Below the pieces are notes generated by a model, which saw only the letters and a program-made list of their open reading frames with translations, was not told the DNA's origin and did not search any database. The position numbers were made by a program, and so were the translations under genes. A DNA stretch of 34,683 nucleotides. Source: a bacterium (lineage in GTDB: Bacteria; Patescibacteriota; Patescibacteriia; Magasanikbacterales; GWA2-37-8). Where the stretch lies: the NCBI GenBank assembly GCA_021812425.1, contig JAKANM010000003.1, positions 1 through 34,683 on the forward strand, read 5' to 3'. Below are positions 1-8,685 of the stretch, one piece after another (positions within the stretch are counted from its first letter, which is position 1; every line of letters starts with the position of its first letter).

Positions 1-1
1 C

Positions 2-754
2 GGCAAAACCGAACTGGCCAAGACTCTAGCCAAAGTCCTCTATGCCAATCCGGAAGCCTTTATAAAATTAGACATGAGTGAATTCAACGAAAGTTTTGGC
101 GTCTCGAAACTTCTCGGCTCGCCGGCGGGATATATCGGATACAAAGAAAGCAACCATTTTACCGACAAAATAAAACTAAACCCGCACTGTGTGGTTCTGT
201 TTGATGAGATTGATAAAGCGCATCGCGATATTGTCAGGTTACTGCTACAAATTTTGGAGAACGGACAAATTACCGATTCGACCGGCAAAACTGTCTCGCT
301 TCGCCACGCTGTTATTATTCTTACCACTTCCTACGGCTCCGAAGAAATGAAAAAAAATGCTTTTGGCTTTGGAAACGCGGCCGTCAACGCCAAAGAAACC
401 AGACAGCGTCTTGTCGACAAACTCAAAGAATATTTTTCACCTGAAGTTATCAACCGGCTTGATCGCATCTGCTTCTTCAATACGCTGGATGCAGTTACGC
501 TTCAGAAACTCGCCGAACTCGAACTCAAACGTTTCAACGAACAGCTCCGCCATTACCACACTTCAATTTCTACCGACAACAAAGTCTTGGAGTGGGTCGT
601 CTCGCAAATTCCGGGAGCGAAAAGCGGCGCGCGCGAGGTGCGACAATTTATTCGCGAGCAAGTGGAAGGATTAATGACCGAAATTATCCTCCGAAAAAAA
701 GTAAAAAATAATTATCTGCTGACAGTCAGTGATAATGCTTTACTAGTTAAATAA
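2..754 (+). CDS. ClpB/ClpC-type AAA+ ATPase, C-terminal (D2) part, 5' truncated by the window edge
   Basis: Frame is open from nt 2: GKTELAKTLAKVLYANPEAFIKLDMSEFNES (Walker A), GYIGYKES pore-loop region, VVLFDEIDKAH (Walker B), SPEVINRLDRI arginine-finger region, GAKSGAREVRQFI sensor 2. Stop TAA 752-754. Confidence 0.85.
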   Translation, partial: GKTELAKTLAKVLYANPEAFIKLDMSEFNESFGVSKLLGSPAGYIGYKESNHFTDKIKLNPHCVVLFDEIDKAHRDIVRLLLQILENGQITDSTGKTVSLRHAVIILTTSYGSEEMKKNAFGFGNAAVNAKETRQRLVDKLKEYFSPEVINRLDRICFFNTLDAVTLQKLAELELKRFNEQLRHYHTSISTDNKVLEWVVSQIPGAKSGAREVRQFIREQVEGLMTEIILRKKVKNNYLLTVSDNALLVK

Positions 755-1473
755 TGTCTATTATGGCCGAAGGAGACCAAGCCATGACAAACCCACCAGG
801 CCTCGCCGCGAACGATCAAAGCGCGGTGGCTTCTGACCTCATGAAGGGTGATATTTCCGGCGATATAACATCGGTCTCAAAAAGGTCCGCTGGTCCGCAA
901 GCAGAAGTCGGAGAAGGCCAGCAACAAAATATCCAAACAAGCCTCGGCGCCGAAAGACAACGTCTACAGCAAATTCAAAGAGCGGAAGCAAAACTTACCG
1001 GAGAAGGAGCGGGGGCGGAAGCAGGCGGCAAGCTTTTTGGCGGCATAACCGGCGTGATTTTACAAAAAATCCCCGGGGTCGGCATGCTGATAAACAGATT
1101 TAAAAAATCCGCCGATTTAGAAAGTAAAATCAAGACACTTGAAAAAATGAAACGACGTTTAAAACTGGCGAAAACTACAGCGGCCATTGTCGATGCGATC
1201 AGACGATGGTCAGAGGCGGTCGCGGCGAGTAGCGAAACGATTGTCATCCCAATTTTTTTGGTGATCGGTTTCATCCCGTGGGTGATGTTCAGCGTCATCT
1301 TTGATCTTGGTCCGACCGCAAAAACGATTAACCAAGTTACAAAAAAAGCCGACAAAACGTTGTCGATGCTAAAAAAACTTGTCCAACAAAATGCGCAACG
1401 AAAAGCGGCGCTGAATGATCTAAGAGGAGCAGAAATTTCCGCCGCGCGTGAACAAGTTGAAAATGCCGCGTAA
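754..1473 (+). CDS. Hypothetical coiled-coil membrane protein (start could be ATG 754 or ATG 784)
   Basis: ATG overlaps the upstream stop (TAATG). Charged coiled-coil regions flank one hydrophobic stretch (TIVIPIFLVIGFIPWVMFSVIF). AGGAG at 771-775 lies 8 nt before ATG 784. Confidence 0.7.
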   Translation: MSIMAEGDQAMTNPPGLAANDQSAVASDLMKGDISGDITSVSKRSAGPQAEVGEGQQQNIQTSLGAERQRLQQIQRAEAKLTGEGAGAEAGGKLFGGITGVILQKIPGVGMLINRFKKSADLESKIKTLEKMKRRLKLAKTTAAIVDAIRRWSEAVAASSETIVIPIFLVIGFIPWVMFSVIFDLGPTAKTINQVTKKADKTLSMLKKLVQQNAQRKAALNDLRGAEISAAREQVENAA

Positions 1474-1510
1474 TTTTTAAGTAAATGTATATATTTGAAA
1501 TTTTTCGTCT

Positions 1511-2743
1511 ATGAACCCCACCCTCAAACGCTTCCTCCTCATCGTCGGCCTCCTAGGTATTGCTTTTGTGATTAGCTTCGCGCTCTATAATGTTTTCAAA
1601 AAAGGACAGCCAGGAGCGCCTACTCAGCCGGGCGGTATCGGTCCTGGAGGTGTACCGAGTGGAATTTTACCAGGCGCTGGTTTTCGCGCCACCACTACCG
1701 GGGGCGAGGGCGTAAGCGGACCAGGAATACTGCCAAGCGCGAATATTGTTATCGGTTCTGCCAATGAAAATTATTATCGTCCGGCGGCCGTCACCAAACT
1801 CATCTCCGAAAACGCGGTCTTTCCTTCTCTATCAAACGGAAGCGTCCGCTTTCACAACGAAACTGACGGTAAATTTTATTCCCTGGGACCGGACGGAAAA
1901 ATGCGATCGCTAAGCGACCAAGTATTCTATAATGTCCAGAATGTCGTCTGGGCAAAAACTGCCAACAAAGCGGTCATAGAATATCCCGACAACAGCAAGA
2001 TAATTTACAATTTTGAAACCAAAACTCAGACTACACTCCCGAAACACTGGGAGGATTTTAGCTTCTCCCCTGATAGCACAGAAATAGCCGCCAAGAGCCT
2101 CGGTCTAGCGCCGGAAAACCGCTGGCTTATTACCACCAAAGACGATGGCTCAGGCGCTAAACTTATCGAACCGCTCGGCAATAACGCCGACAAAGTAACC
2201 ATGGATTGGTCGCCAAGCCGACAAACGGTTGCCTTCTCCCAAACCGGCGAAGCGCAAGGCGCTGACCGCAAAGAAATTTTGTTCCTCGGATTAAATGGTG
2301 AGAATTTCAAATCTATTATAGTTGAAGGTCTTGATTTCCAACCGCAATGGTCGCCCACCGGGCAAAAATTGCTTTATAGCGTCGACAGCGCGCGTAGCGA
2401 CTTCAAACCGGAACTCTGGATCGTAAATTCCTATGGAGATAATATTGGCGCGGGCCGTCAGCTTCTGCAGGTAAACACCTGGGCCAAAAAATGCGCTTTC
2501 GCCGATGACAGTACGCTCATTTGCGGGGTACCGCGGTCTCTCCCTGAGGGCGCTGGTATGTCACCCGCCATCGCAGCCGATACTCCCGACGATCTCTACC
2601 GGATCGACATCAAGACCGGCATTCGGACCCCCCTGCCGCTCGACAGGAACTACACGATTGATTCTATTTCATACGATGCCACCGGCCGAAAAGTCATTTT
2701 CACCGACCACCATCAAACTGGCGCATTTCAGGTAGCTCTCTAA
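1511..2743 (+). CDS. Membrane-anchored TolB/PD40-like beta-propeller protein
   Basis: N-terminal TM (RFLLIVGLLGIAFVISFALYNVF), Gly/Pro linker, then repeated blades such as FSFSPDSTEIAAKS, MDWSPSRQTVAFSQ, PQWSPTGQKLLYSVD and ISYDATGRKVIFTD. Confidence 0.7.
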   Translation: MNPTLKRFLLIVGLLGIAFVISFALYNVFKKGQPGAPTQPGGIGPGGVPSGILPGAGFRATTTGGEGVSGPGILPSANIVIGSANENYYRPAAVTKLISENAVFPSLSNGSVRFHNETDGKFYSLGPDGKMRSLSDQVFYNVQNVVWAKTANKAVIEYPDNSKIIYNFETKTQTTLPKHWEDFSFSPDSTEIAAKSLGLAPENRWLITTKDDGSGAKLIEPLGNNADKVTMDWSPSRQTVAFSQTGEAQGADRKEILFLGLNGENFKSIIVEGLDFQPQWSPTGQKLLYSVDSARSDFKPELWIVNSYGDNIGAGRQLLQVNTWAKKCAFADDSTLICGVPRSLPEGAGMSPAIAADTPDDLYRIDIKTGIRTPLPLDRNYTIDSISYDATGRKVIFTDHHQTGAFQVAL

Positions 2744-2747
2744 CCTT

Positions 2748-3398
2748 ATGACATTTACCAACCGAAAACTCTTCGCTATCCTTCTTATTCTAACGACCAT
2801 CATCGGCCTCCTGCTTTGGAGAGAAATTAGAAATTTTGAGTCAATCACAACTTCCGCCTCGACCGAACCCCTCATCGCCGACAATAGCACTCCGCTCGAT
2901 ATTTCTTCCTCCGACCAAAGCCTGAATCCCGGCGGGCAACTAATCGTCGTCGAATACCAAGACCTAGGAAATTCTAAAGCAAAAATCCTGCATCAAGAGC
3001 TAACCAGTTTTGCGGAAAAAAATCCTGGCGTTCGTCTTGTTTTCAAACACGCGCCGATCGCGCATTTATTTTCTGACGGCGTCCTCGCCCACAAAGCCGC
3101 CTACTGCGCCGGATTACAGCATAAACTATGGTCATTTTTGGATAATTTGATTTCACGCGACTACGATCTGCGTGAGTCCGGAGTCCAAAAAGCGGCGGAG
3201 GAAACCGGACTTAACCTGCCTTTGTGGTCAACCTGTCTTGCGTCGGAAAATACCGCCGCTGCCATCAAAAAAGATTACGATGAGGCGAAAAGCCTTGAGC
3301 TTGGCGAGCCCCCATTAATTTTCATTAACAATAAAAAATTAAATACGAAACTTGATATAAATATTTCCGACTTGCTCTCGACCTTAATTGCCAAATAG
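2748..3398 (+). CDS. DsbA/Thioredoxin_4-like extracytoplasmic protein lacking the CxxC motif
   Basis: N-terminal TM anchor. VVEYQDLGNSKAK aligns to VEFxDFxCPxCK; HKAAYCAGLQHKLWSFLDNL, LWSTCLASE and GEPPLIFINN match the helical and cis-Pro regions of the family. Confidence 0.65.
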   Translation: MTFTNRKLFAILLILTTIIGLLLWREIRNFESITTSASTEPLIADNSTPLDISSSDQSLNPGGQLIVVEYQDLGNSKAKILHQELTSFAEKNPGVRLVFKHAPIAHLFSDGVLAHKAAYCAGLQHKLWSFLDNLISRDYDLRESGVQKAAEETGLNLPLWSTCLASENTAAAIKKDYDEAKSLELGEPPLIFINNKKLNTKLDINISDLLSTLIAK

Positions 3399-3400
3399 CT

Positions 3401-4891
3401 ATGAAACGTCTTATATTTTTTATTCTTTGCATCGGATTGGTGATTTTTTATCGACCCCAATCCGTTTTCGCGGGATCATGTAAGTGCGATAAGAGCTTCA
3501 CGAACGTCGATAATACTACTATCCCGGATGCCTGCTACCCAAACCCCGTAAATAACGCTTCAGAATGCGCCGGCCGATTGGTCGATTCAAGCAGTGGCGA
3601 ATATATGAATTGTGTTTTCTGCTCTGACAATACGTGCTCGCTAGCCAGTTGTGAAGATTATGGACTTACTTCCGGCGGCGTAAATTGTACGACCGAAGAT
3701 AATTGCCGACAGATGGTCGGAAGCCCAACCGGAGTGGCCAAATGCCTGCACAGCGTCTGCTATTTCGATGCGGCGGCGCTGGCGTCAAAAGATAACCAAA
3801 CCGGCGTCCTTGGGATCGGTGAGGTGGTGAAGGTAAGCAATCCCACGCTGGAAATAAAAATCCCCGGACTAAATTTTAAGCCAATCGATCAAACGGTTGA
3901 TTCGGAGGGTTACCTCCATCTTACTTCTCTTGCCGAATACCTCGCCGCAGTTTATAAATTCGCGCTCGCGGCGGCGAGTATCGTGGCGGCGATCATGATC
4001 GTGGTTAACGGCTTTCGTATTTCGATATCGGCCGGCGGTGAACAAAAAAATATCGGGGTCAAACATATAACCCAAGCCGTCATCGGACTCGTGATCCTTT
4101 GGAGTTCATATTTTTTGTTCTATACGATCAATCCCGAGTTGGTGCAATTTAAGGCGCTGAAGGTTAGATTTATAAAACCAATAATTCTCCCCGAGATAGA
4201 AACAAGTATTTCAACTGGAAACGCCACTACTGGCCCTGCCCCCACTGGCTTAATGCAAATTCCGGACTCAACCCTTATTACCAACAAAGGAACTCAGCAG
4301 GCCTTGCCTGACGTTGTAACTGCTTTGCAAAGAGCCGTAGATGATTCTCAGGTAAAAATAATCGTTAGTAGTAGCTTCCGACCAGCATCAACTCAATACT
4401 CTCTGATGCAAAGCATGTGCGGCTGCCCAGCTGAATCGACCCTCGCACCTAACCTAAGTATGTCGGCGTTGAGCGCGCTCTGCACGTCATGTAGCGGCTG
4501 CCAGGCTGCCTGCGACTTAACTAGAGTAAACGGAGTTTTTCAGGCGCCGGCTATGAGCCACTTTGCCGGCAACACCGTCGATATCGCTTCCGCCGCGGAA
4601 GGCTCCAAGACAAATTGCACTGGCTCGGATGCTAACGTTAATTCAAGTATTAATGTTGTTATGACTCCGACCACAATTAACAATGCAACAACCTGCGTTC
4701 CTGAAGAGCAACAAAAATTAATCAAAGCGATGTTAAATAATGATTTTTGCGTGGGACTAAAAGCTAGCAGTCTGAGCTTGCGAGAATCCTGGCACTTTGA
4801 ATATACTAAAGCAGGCCTACCGGTTTCTGGCTTCTGCACTAACGATCTCAACGATGCAAATCTGCAAAAATTATATTACGTTCAAAATTGA
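3401..4891 (+). CDS. Cys-rich secreted/membrane protein: signal peptide + Cys-rich region + T4SS-pilin/VirB2-like TM pair + M15 (VanY-like) peptidase domain
   Basis: Signal peptide MKRLIFFILCIGLVIFYRPQSVFA; about 12 Cys in the next ~100 aa; LAEYLAAVYKFALAAASIVAAIMIVVNGFRISISAGG...ITQAVIGLVILWSSYFLFYTINPELV resembles T4SS pilin; SSFRPASTQYSLM, SHFAGNTVDI and ESWHFEY resemble M15 motifs (SxHxxGxxxD and ExWH). Confidence 0.7.
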   Translation: MKRLIFFILCIGLVIFYRPQSVFAGSCKCDKSFTNVDNTTIPDACYPNPVNNASECAGRLVDSSSGEYMNCVFCSDNTCSLASCEDYGLTSGGVNCTTEDNCRQMVGSPTGVAKCLHSVCYFDAAALASKDNQTGVLGIGEVVKVSNPTLEIKIPGLNFKPIDQTVDSEGYLHLTSLAEYLAAVYKFALAAASIVAAIMIVVNGFRISISAGGEQKNIGVKHITQAVIGLVILWSSYFLFYTINPELVQFKALKVRFIKPIILPEIETSISTGNATTGPAPTGLMQIPDSTLITNKGTQQALPDVVTALQRAVDDSQVKIIVSSSFRPASTQYSLMQSMCGCPAESTLAPNLSMSALSALCTSCSGCQAACDLTRVNGVFQAPAMSHFAGNTVDIASAAEGSKTNCTGSDANVNSSINVVMTPTTINNATTCVPEEQQKLIKAMLNNDFCVGLKASSLSLRESWHFEYTKAGLPVSGFCTNDLNDANLQKLYYVQN

Positions 4892-4897
4892 TCCGGC

Positions 4898-6229
4898 ATG
4901 AACAAGAATGTTTCAATATTCAAATGTTCCTCCTGCGACGCTCAGTATTCCAAATGGACTGGGCGTTGTTTAGAATGTGGAAAATGGGGAACTATCGTTG
5001 AAAGCTCAAAACCCCAATCGCCAATTTCCAAATCCACCGTACCGGCGGCGAAGACAGTGAAACTTGAAGAAATAAAAAGTGAAGGTGTTAGACGAGTGAA
5101 AACTAATATCGATGAACTTGATCGGGTGTTGGGCGGCGGTCTAGTCCCCGGCAGTCTAATCCTGCTTGGCGGCGAACCTGGAATCGGTAAATCCACTCTG
5201 ACGATCGAAATGGCTGCGAAGATTCAGAATGCGCTGGTAATTTCCGGCGAAGAATCAATCGGCCAAATAAAACTTCGCGCTGATCGGCTCAACATAAATT
5301 CCAAAAGTCTTGAACTAGCCAATGAAACAAACATCGAAATAATAATCGCGACGATTCTCACTAAAAAACCAACGCTCGTGATCATCGACTCAATGCAAAC
5401 GATTTTTTCTGCTGAAGTCGAGGGCGAAGCCGGCTCCCCCACCCAGATCCGGGCCTGCACCACCAAGCTCCTCGAAGCAGTGAAACCAACCCAGACCACC
5501 GCTGTCATCGTCGGCCATGTCACCAAAGAAGGAATAGTCGCCGGACCAAAAACCCTCGAACATTTGGTCGACACGGTTGTATATCTCGAAGGCGACCGCC
5601 ATCATTTTTATCGAATCCTTAGAACCGTAAAAAATCGCTTCGGATCAACCGATGAAGTCGGGGTATTCCAGATGCATGAAGGCGGTCTCCGCGAAGTCAA
5701 AAATCCTTCCGCTGCTTTTCTCTCGGAACGAGGAGAAAATCTTCCAGGAAATGTTCTGACCTGTCTGATCGAGGGTACGCGCCCCCTCATTGTCGAAGTG
5801 CAGGCGTTGGTTACCAAAACGGCCTTTGGCTATCCGACTCGCAAAGCCAGTGGTTTTGATTTGAACCGTCTGCACGTTCTAATAGCCGTGCTACAAAAAC
5901 GCGCGAAGCTCCAGCTCGAAAGCTATGATATCCATATCAACATTGCCGGCGGACTTACGGCCGACGAACCAGCCGCTGACCTCGCCATTGCTCTCGCCAT
6001 CGCTAGCGCCTACAAAGACAAACCGCTCGGCGGCGACCTCGTCGTCTTCGGAGAAATTGGACTTGGCGGCGAGGTCCGACCAATCGTTCAAGTAGAAAAA
6101 AGAATAAAGGAATGTGAACAGCTGGGTATGAAACGAATTTTAACCAATACCGGATCAAAAAAACTTACCTCGTCTAAACTTAAAATCCTGGACATCAAAA
6201 ATATCCAGGAGATAATCAAACACACCTAA
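4898..6229 (+). CDS. radA: DNA repair protein RadA (Sms)
   Basis: N-terminal zinc finger CSSCDAQYSKWTGRCLECGKWGT, Walker A GGEPGIGKSTL, KNRFGSTDEVGVF motif, C-terminal Lon-like domain. Confidence 0.95.
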   Translation: MNKNVSIFKCSSCDAQYSKWTGRCLECGKWGTIVESSKPQSPISKSTVPAAKTVKLEEIKSEGVRRVKTNIDELDRVLGGGLVPGSLILLGGEPGIGKSTLTIEMAAKIQNALVISGEESIGQIKLRADRLNINSKSLELANETNIEIIIATILTKKPTLVIIDSMQTIFSAEVEGEAGSPTQIRACTTKLLEAVKPTQTTAVIVGHVTKEGIVAGPKTLEHLVDTVVYLEGDRHHFYRILRTVKNRFGSTDEVGVFQMHEGGLREVKNPSAAFLSERGENLPGNVLTCLIEGTRPLIVEVQALVTKTAFGYPTRKASGFDLNRLHVLIAVLQKRAKLQLESYDIHINIAGGLTADEPAADLAIALAIASAYKDKPLGGDLVVFGEIGLGGEVRPIVQVEKRIKECEQLGMKRILTNTGSKKLTSSKLKILDIKNIQEIIKHT

Positions 6230-6230
6230 A

Positions 6231-8282
6231 CTACTCAAGGTGCACCGATTCTTTCCACTCTTTCATTTTTTTGACGAGTTCCGGAAATTCTAAAAGTTGA
6301 GATAAAATCACTCGCGCCGACTCACGGGCTTTTTTTATTAAAGCAGTGTCGGAAAGTTTAGCGAGGCGGAGCTGCATCATTCCACTCTGAGTAGTCCCAT
6401 AGACTTCCCCGGGGCCACGCAACTCCAAATCTTTTTCAGCCAGTTCAAAACCATTTTGATGTTTTTCAAAAAAACGCAGCCGCTCCAGGGTCCTGCTCGA
6501 ACCGTTATCCGAAAAAACAAAACAATAAGACTGCTTGTCACTGCGACCGACTCGGCCTCTAAACTGATGTAACTGCGCAAGACCAAACCGATCCGCGCCT
6601 TCGACCATCATGACAGTCGCGTTCGGCACATCCACCCCAACCTCGATCACCGAAGTCGAAACCAAAATATCATTTTCCTTATTTTTAAACGCCGCCATTA
6701 TTTTTTCTTTTTCTTCACCTTTCATTTTTCCATGCAAATAACTTACGCGCATCTCTGGAAAAATCTGCTCGGATAATTTTTTGTATTCGGTGAGGACGGA
6801 TTTTTTTTCGATCTGCGCGGAAGGGTTGTCTTCTATCAACGGACAAACGACGAATACTTGCCCACCTTTTTCTACTTCTTTACGGATAAACTCATACGCC
6901 TTGTCGCGATTTCGCGGCTCGACGATCCTGGTCGTGACCGGCTTTCTGCCAGGCGGCATCTCTCTGATGATCGAGACATCAAGATCTCCGTAGACCATCA
7001 GGGCGAGCGAACGCGGGATCGGTGTCGCCGTCATGCTGAGAAAATGCACTCCACGTCCTTTTTCTTTGATTACCTTACGTTGTAAAACTCCAAAGCGATG
7101 CTGTTCATCCACGACCGCGAGGCCAACATTTTTAAATTCGACCCCTTCGGAAAGCAAAGCATGTGTCCCCAGGATCACATTCGCCTCGCCTGAGGTGATT
7201 ATTTTTTGCAGTTCTTTTTTTGAGACCTCGGACCTCTCCTGATTTTTAAATATTAAATGTTGTGAACGAGTAAACAAGGCTAGCGTCTGGTCGGGCAATA
7301 ATCTGCAAACCGAATCAAAATGCTGAAATGCCAAGATTTCCGTTGGCGCCATCATGATCCCCTGAAAACCGGAAAGGACGGCATTATAAAGAGCGACCGC
7401 GGCGACCACCGTCTTGCCGGACCCGACGTCGCCCGACAACAACCTGTTCATCGGCGCTTCTTCCGCAATATTTTTTAAAATTTCCCAGGCCGCGATTTTT
7501 TGATCCTTGGTGAGGATGAACAGCAAACCAGCCACAAACTTTTTAATTTCCTCCTCATGAAAAGTCAAAGCCGGAGCCCGAAGCACGGTCCGTTCATGGC
7601 GTGCGAGCTCCGTCTGCAGCTGGACTAAAAATAATTCATCAAACTTCAGACGTTCAGTCGCAGAATTAATTTGCGCGTCAGAATCCGGGAAATGAATTTG
7701 CTTTATCGCCTCTCCCAACGTGATAAGATTATTTTCTTTTTTAATTTTCTCCGGCAGCCAATCTACGAGATTGGACGCGGCCGGCAACGACTGCTCGACC
7801 AAAAATCGAACTTGCTTCTGCGTGATTCCTTCGGTAAGAGGATACATCGGCACAAGACGAGCAGTATGGATATTACGCCGTGAGGCCAATTCATAAGCGG
7901 GACTTACAAACTGCAGACCAAGCGAATCGCGTTTTACCACTCCGGAAATATAAACTTCGGTGCCGGTCTCAAGATTTTTTGTGAGGTACGGCTGATTAAA
8001 CCAAACTAATCTAATGCTCCCAGTCTCATCGGTAAGCAGCGCTTCAGTAAGACTACGTCGATTGCGAATACGACGATTGGCGATCAATTCGATTGCGCCT
8101 TTCACTGTGACCGCATCACCCTCCCGTAACTCCTTAATCGGCGCGACGCGGCTGAAATCCTCATAGCGAAAAGGGTAGTGATGAAGTAAATTATTAACTG
8201 TAAAAATGCCAAGCCGTTCCAATCTTTTGGCTGTGGTCTTTCCGACTTTGTTCAAAGCCTCAATTCGTGTTTCTAGGTTCAT
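6231..8282 (-). CDS. recG: ATP-dependent DNA helicase RecG (start trimmed to MNLETRIEAL)
   Basis: OB wedge domain, LLSGDVGSGKTVVAAVAL, DEQHRFGV, SMTATPIPRSL, STSVIEVGVDVPNAT, QFRGRVGR. The ORF track start at 8300 adds 6 residues. Confidence 0.95.
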   Translation of the reverse strand: MNLETRIEALNKVGKTTAKRLERLGIFTVNNLLHHYPFRYEDFSRVAPIKELREGDAVTVKGAIELIANRRIRNRRSLTEALLTDETGSIRLVWFNQPYLTKNLETGTEVYISGVVKRDSLGLQFVSPAYELASRRNIHTARLVPMYPLTEGITQKQVRFLVEQSLPAASNLVDWLPEKIKKENNLITLGEAIKQIHFPDSDAQINSATERLKFDELFLVQLQTELARHERTVLRAPALTFHEEEIKKFVAGLLFILTKDQKIAAWEILKNIAEEAPMNRLLSGDVGSGKTVVAAVALYNAVLSGFQGIMMAPTEILAFQHFDSVCRLLPDQTLALFTRSQHLIFKNQERSEVSKKELQKIITSGEANVILGTHALLSEGVEFKNVGLAVVDEQHRFGVLQRKVIKEKGRGVHFLSMTATPIPRSLALMVYGDLDVSIIREMPPGRKPVTTRIVEPRNRDKAYEFIRKEVEKGGQVFVVCPLIEDNPSAQIEKKSVLTEYKKLSEQIFPEMRVSYLHGKMKGEEKEKIMAAFKNKENDILVSTSVIEVGVDVPNATVMMVEGADRFGLAQLHQFRGRVGRSDKQSYCFVFSDNGSSRTLERLRFFEKHQNGFELAEKDLELRGPGEVYGTTQSGMMQLRLAKLSDTALIKKARESARVILSQLLEFPELVKKMKEWKESVHLE

Positions 8283-8328
8283 AAACGCGACGTAGCCCAT
8301 ATAGCGAGCTTATTATAACAGCTGCCAT

Positions 8329-8372
8329 AAAAAAAGAGAAAGCCCAGGTGGAAATGAATCCTAACACTGGGC
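8329..8372 (-). terminator. Rho-independent terminator of the 70-aa ORF
   Basis: Minus strand: GCCCAG ... CTGGGC followed by TTTCTCTTTTTTT. Confidence 0.6.
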
Positions 8373-8384
8373 GTGGGGTGACTA

Positions 8385-8597
8385 CTACTTCGCGTTTTGA
8401 TTGTCTGAGCGACCAGCCTTCAGAAAACGGTACAGGGCAACCGAGCTTATCAGCAAATCGCCGGACAAAACGTACGCGACGCCGAGAAAGATGGAAGCCG
8501 CCACAAAGTTGCCGCGGACGAACGACAGAACAAACAACGCGGCGGCAAAACCGAAACTGATTGCCCAAAACACTGCTATGGAGATTTCCTTGAACAT
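8385..8597 (-). CDS. Small (70 aa) two-TM membrane protein, unknown function
   Basis: Hydrophobic ORF MFKEISIAVFWAISFGFAAALFVLSF... with upstream AAAAAGGAA, promoter at 8647-8675 and downstream terminator. Confidence 0.6.
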   Translation of the reverse strand: MFKEISIAVFWAISFGFAAALFVLSFVRGNFVAASIFLGVAYVLSGDLLISSVALYRFLKAGRSDNQNAK

Positions 8598-8646
8598 TTG
8601 TCGTTATTCCTTTTTGCAGAAATAATTGTTTAATGCTTGGCACCAA

Positions 8647-8675
8647 ATATAACCCGATTCGATAAATAAAGTCAA
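8647..8675 (-). promoter_or_regulatory. Sigma70-type promoter for the 70-aa ORF
   Basis: Minus strand TTGACT-17 bp-TTATAT. Confidence 0.55.
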
Positions 8676-8685
8676 TGATTACCCC

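Noticed and set aside
8260-8646. 128-aa minus ORF overlapping recG and the 70-aa ORF
   Set aside because: It overlaps recG and the better supported 70-aa ORF in another frame, and has no signals of its own.
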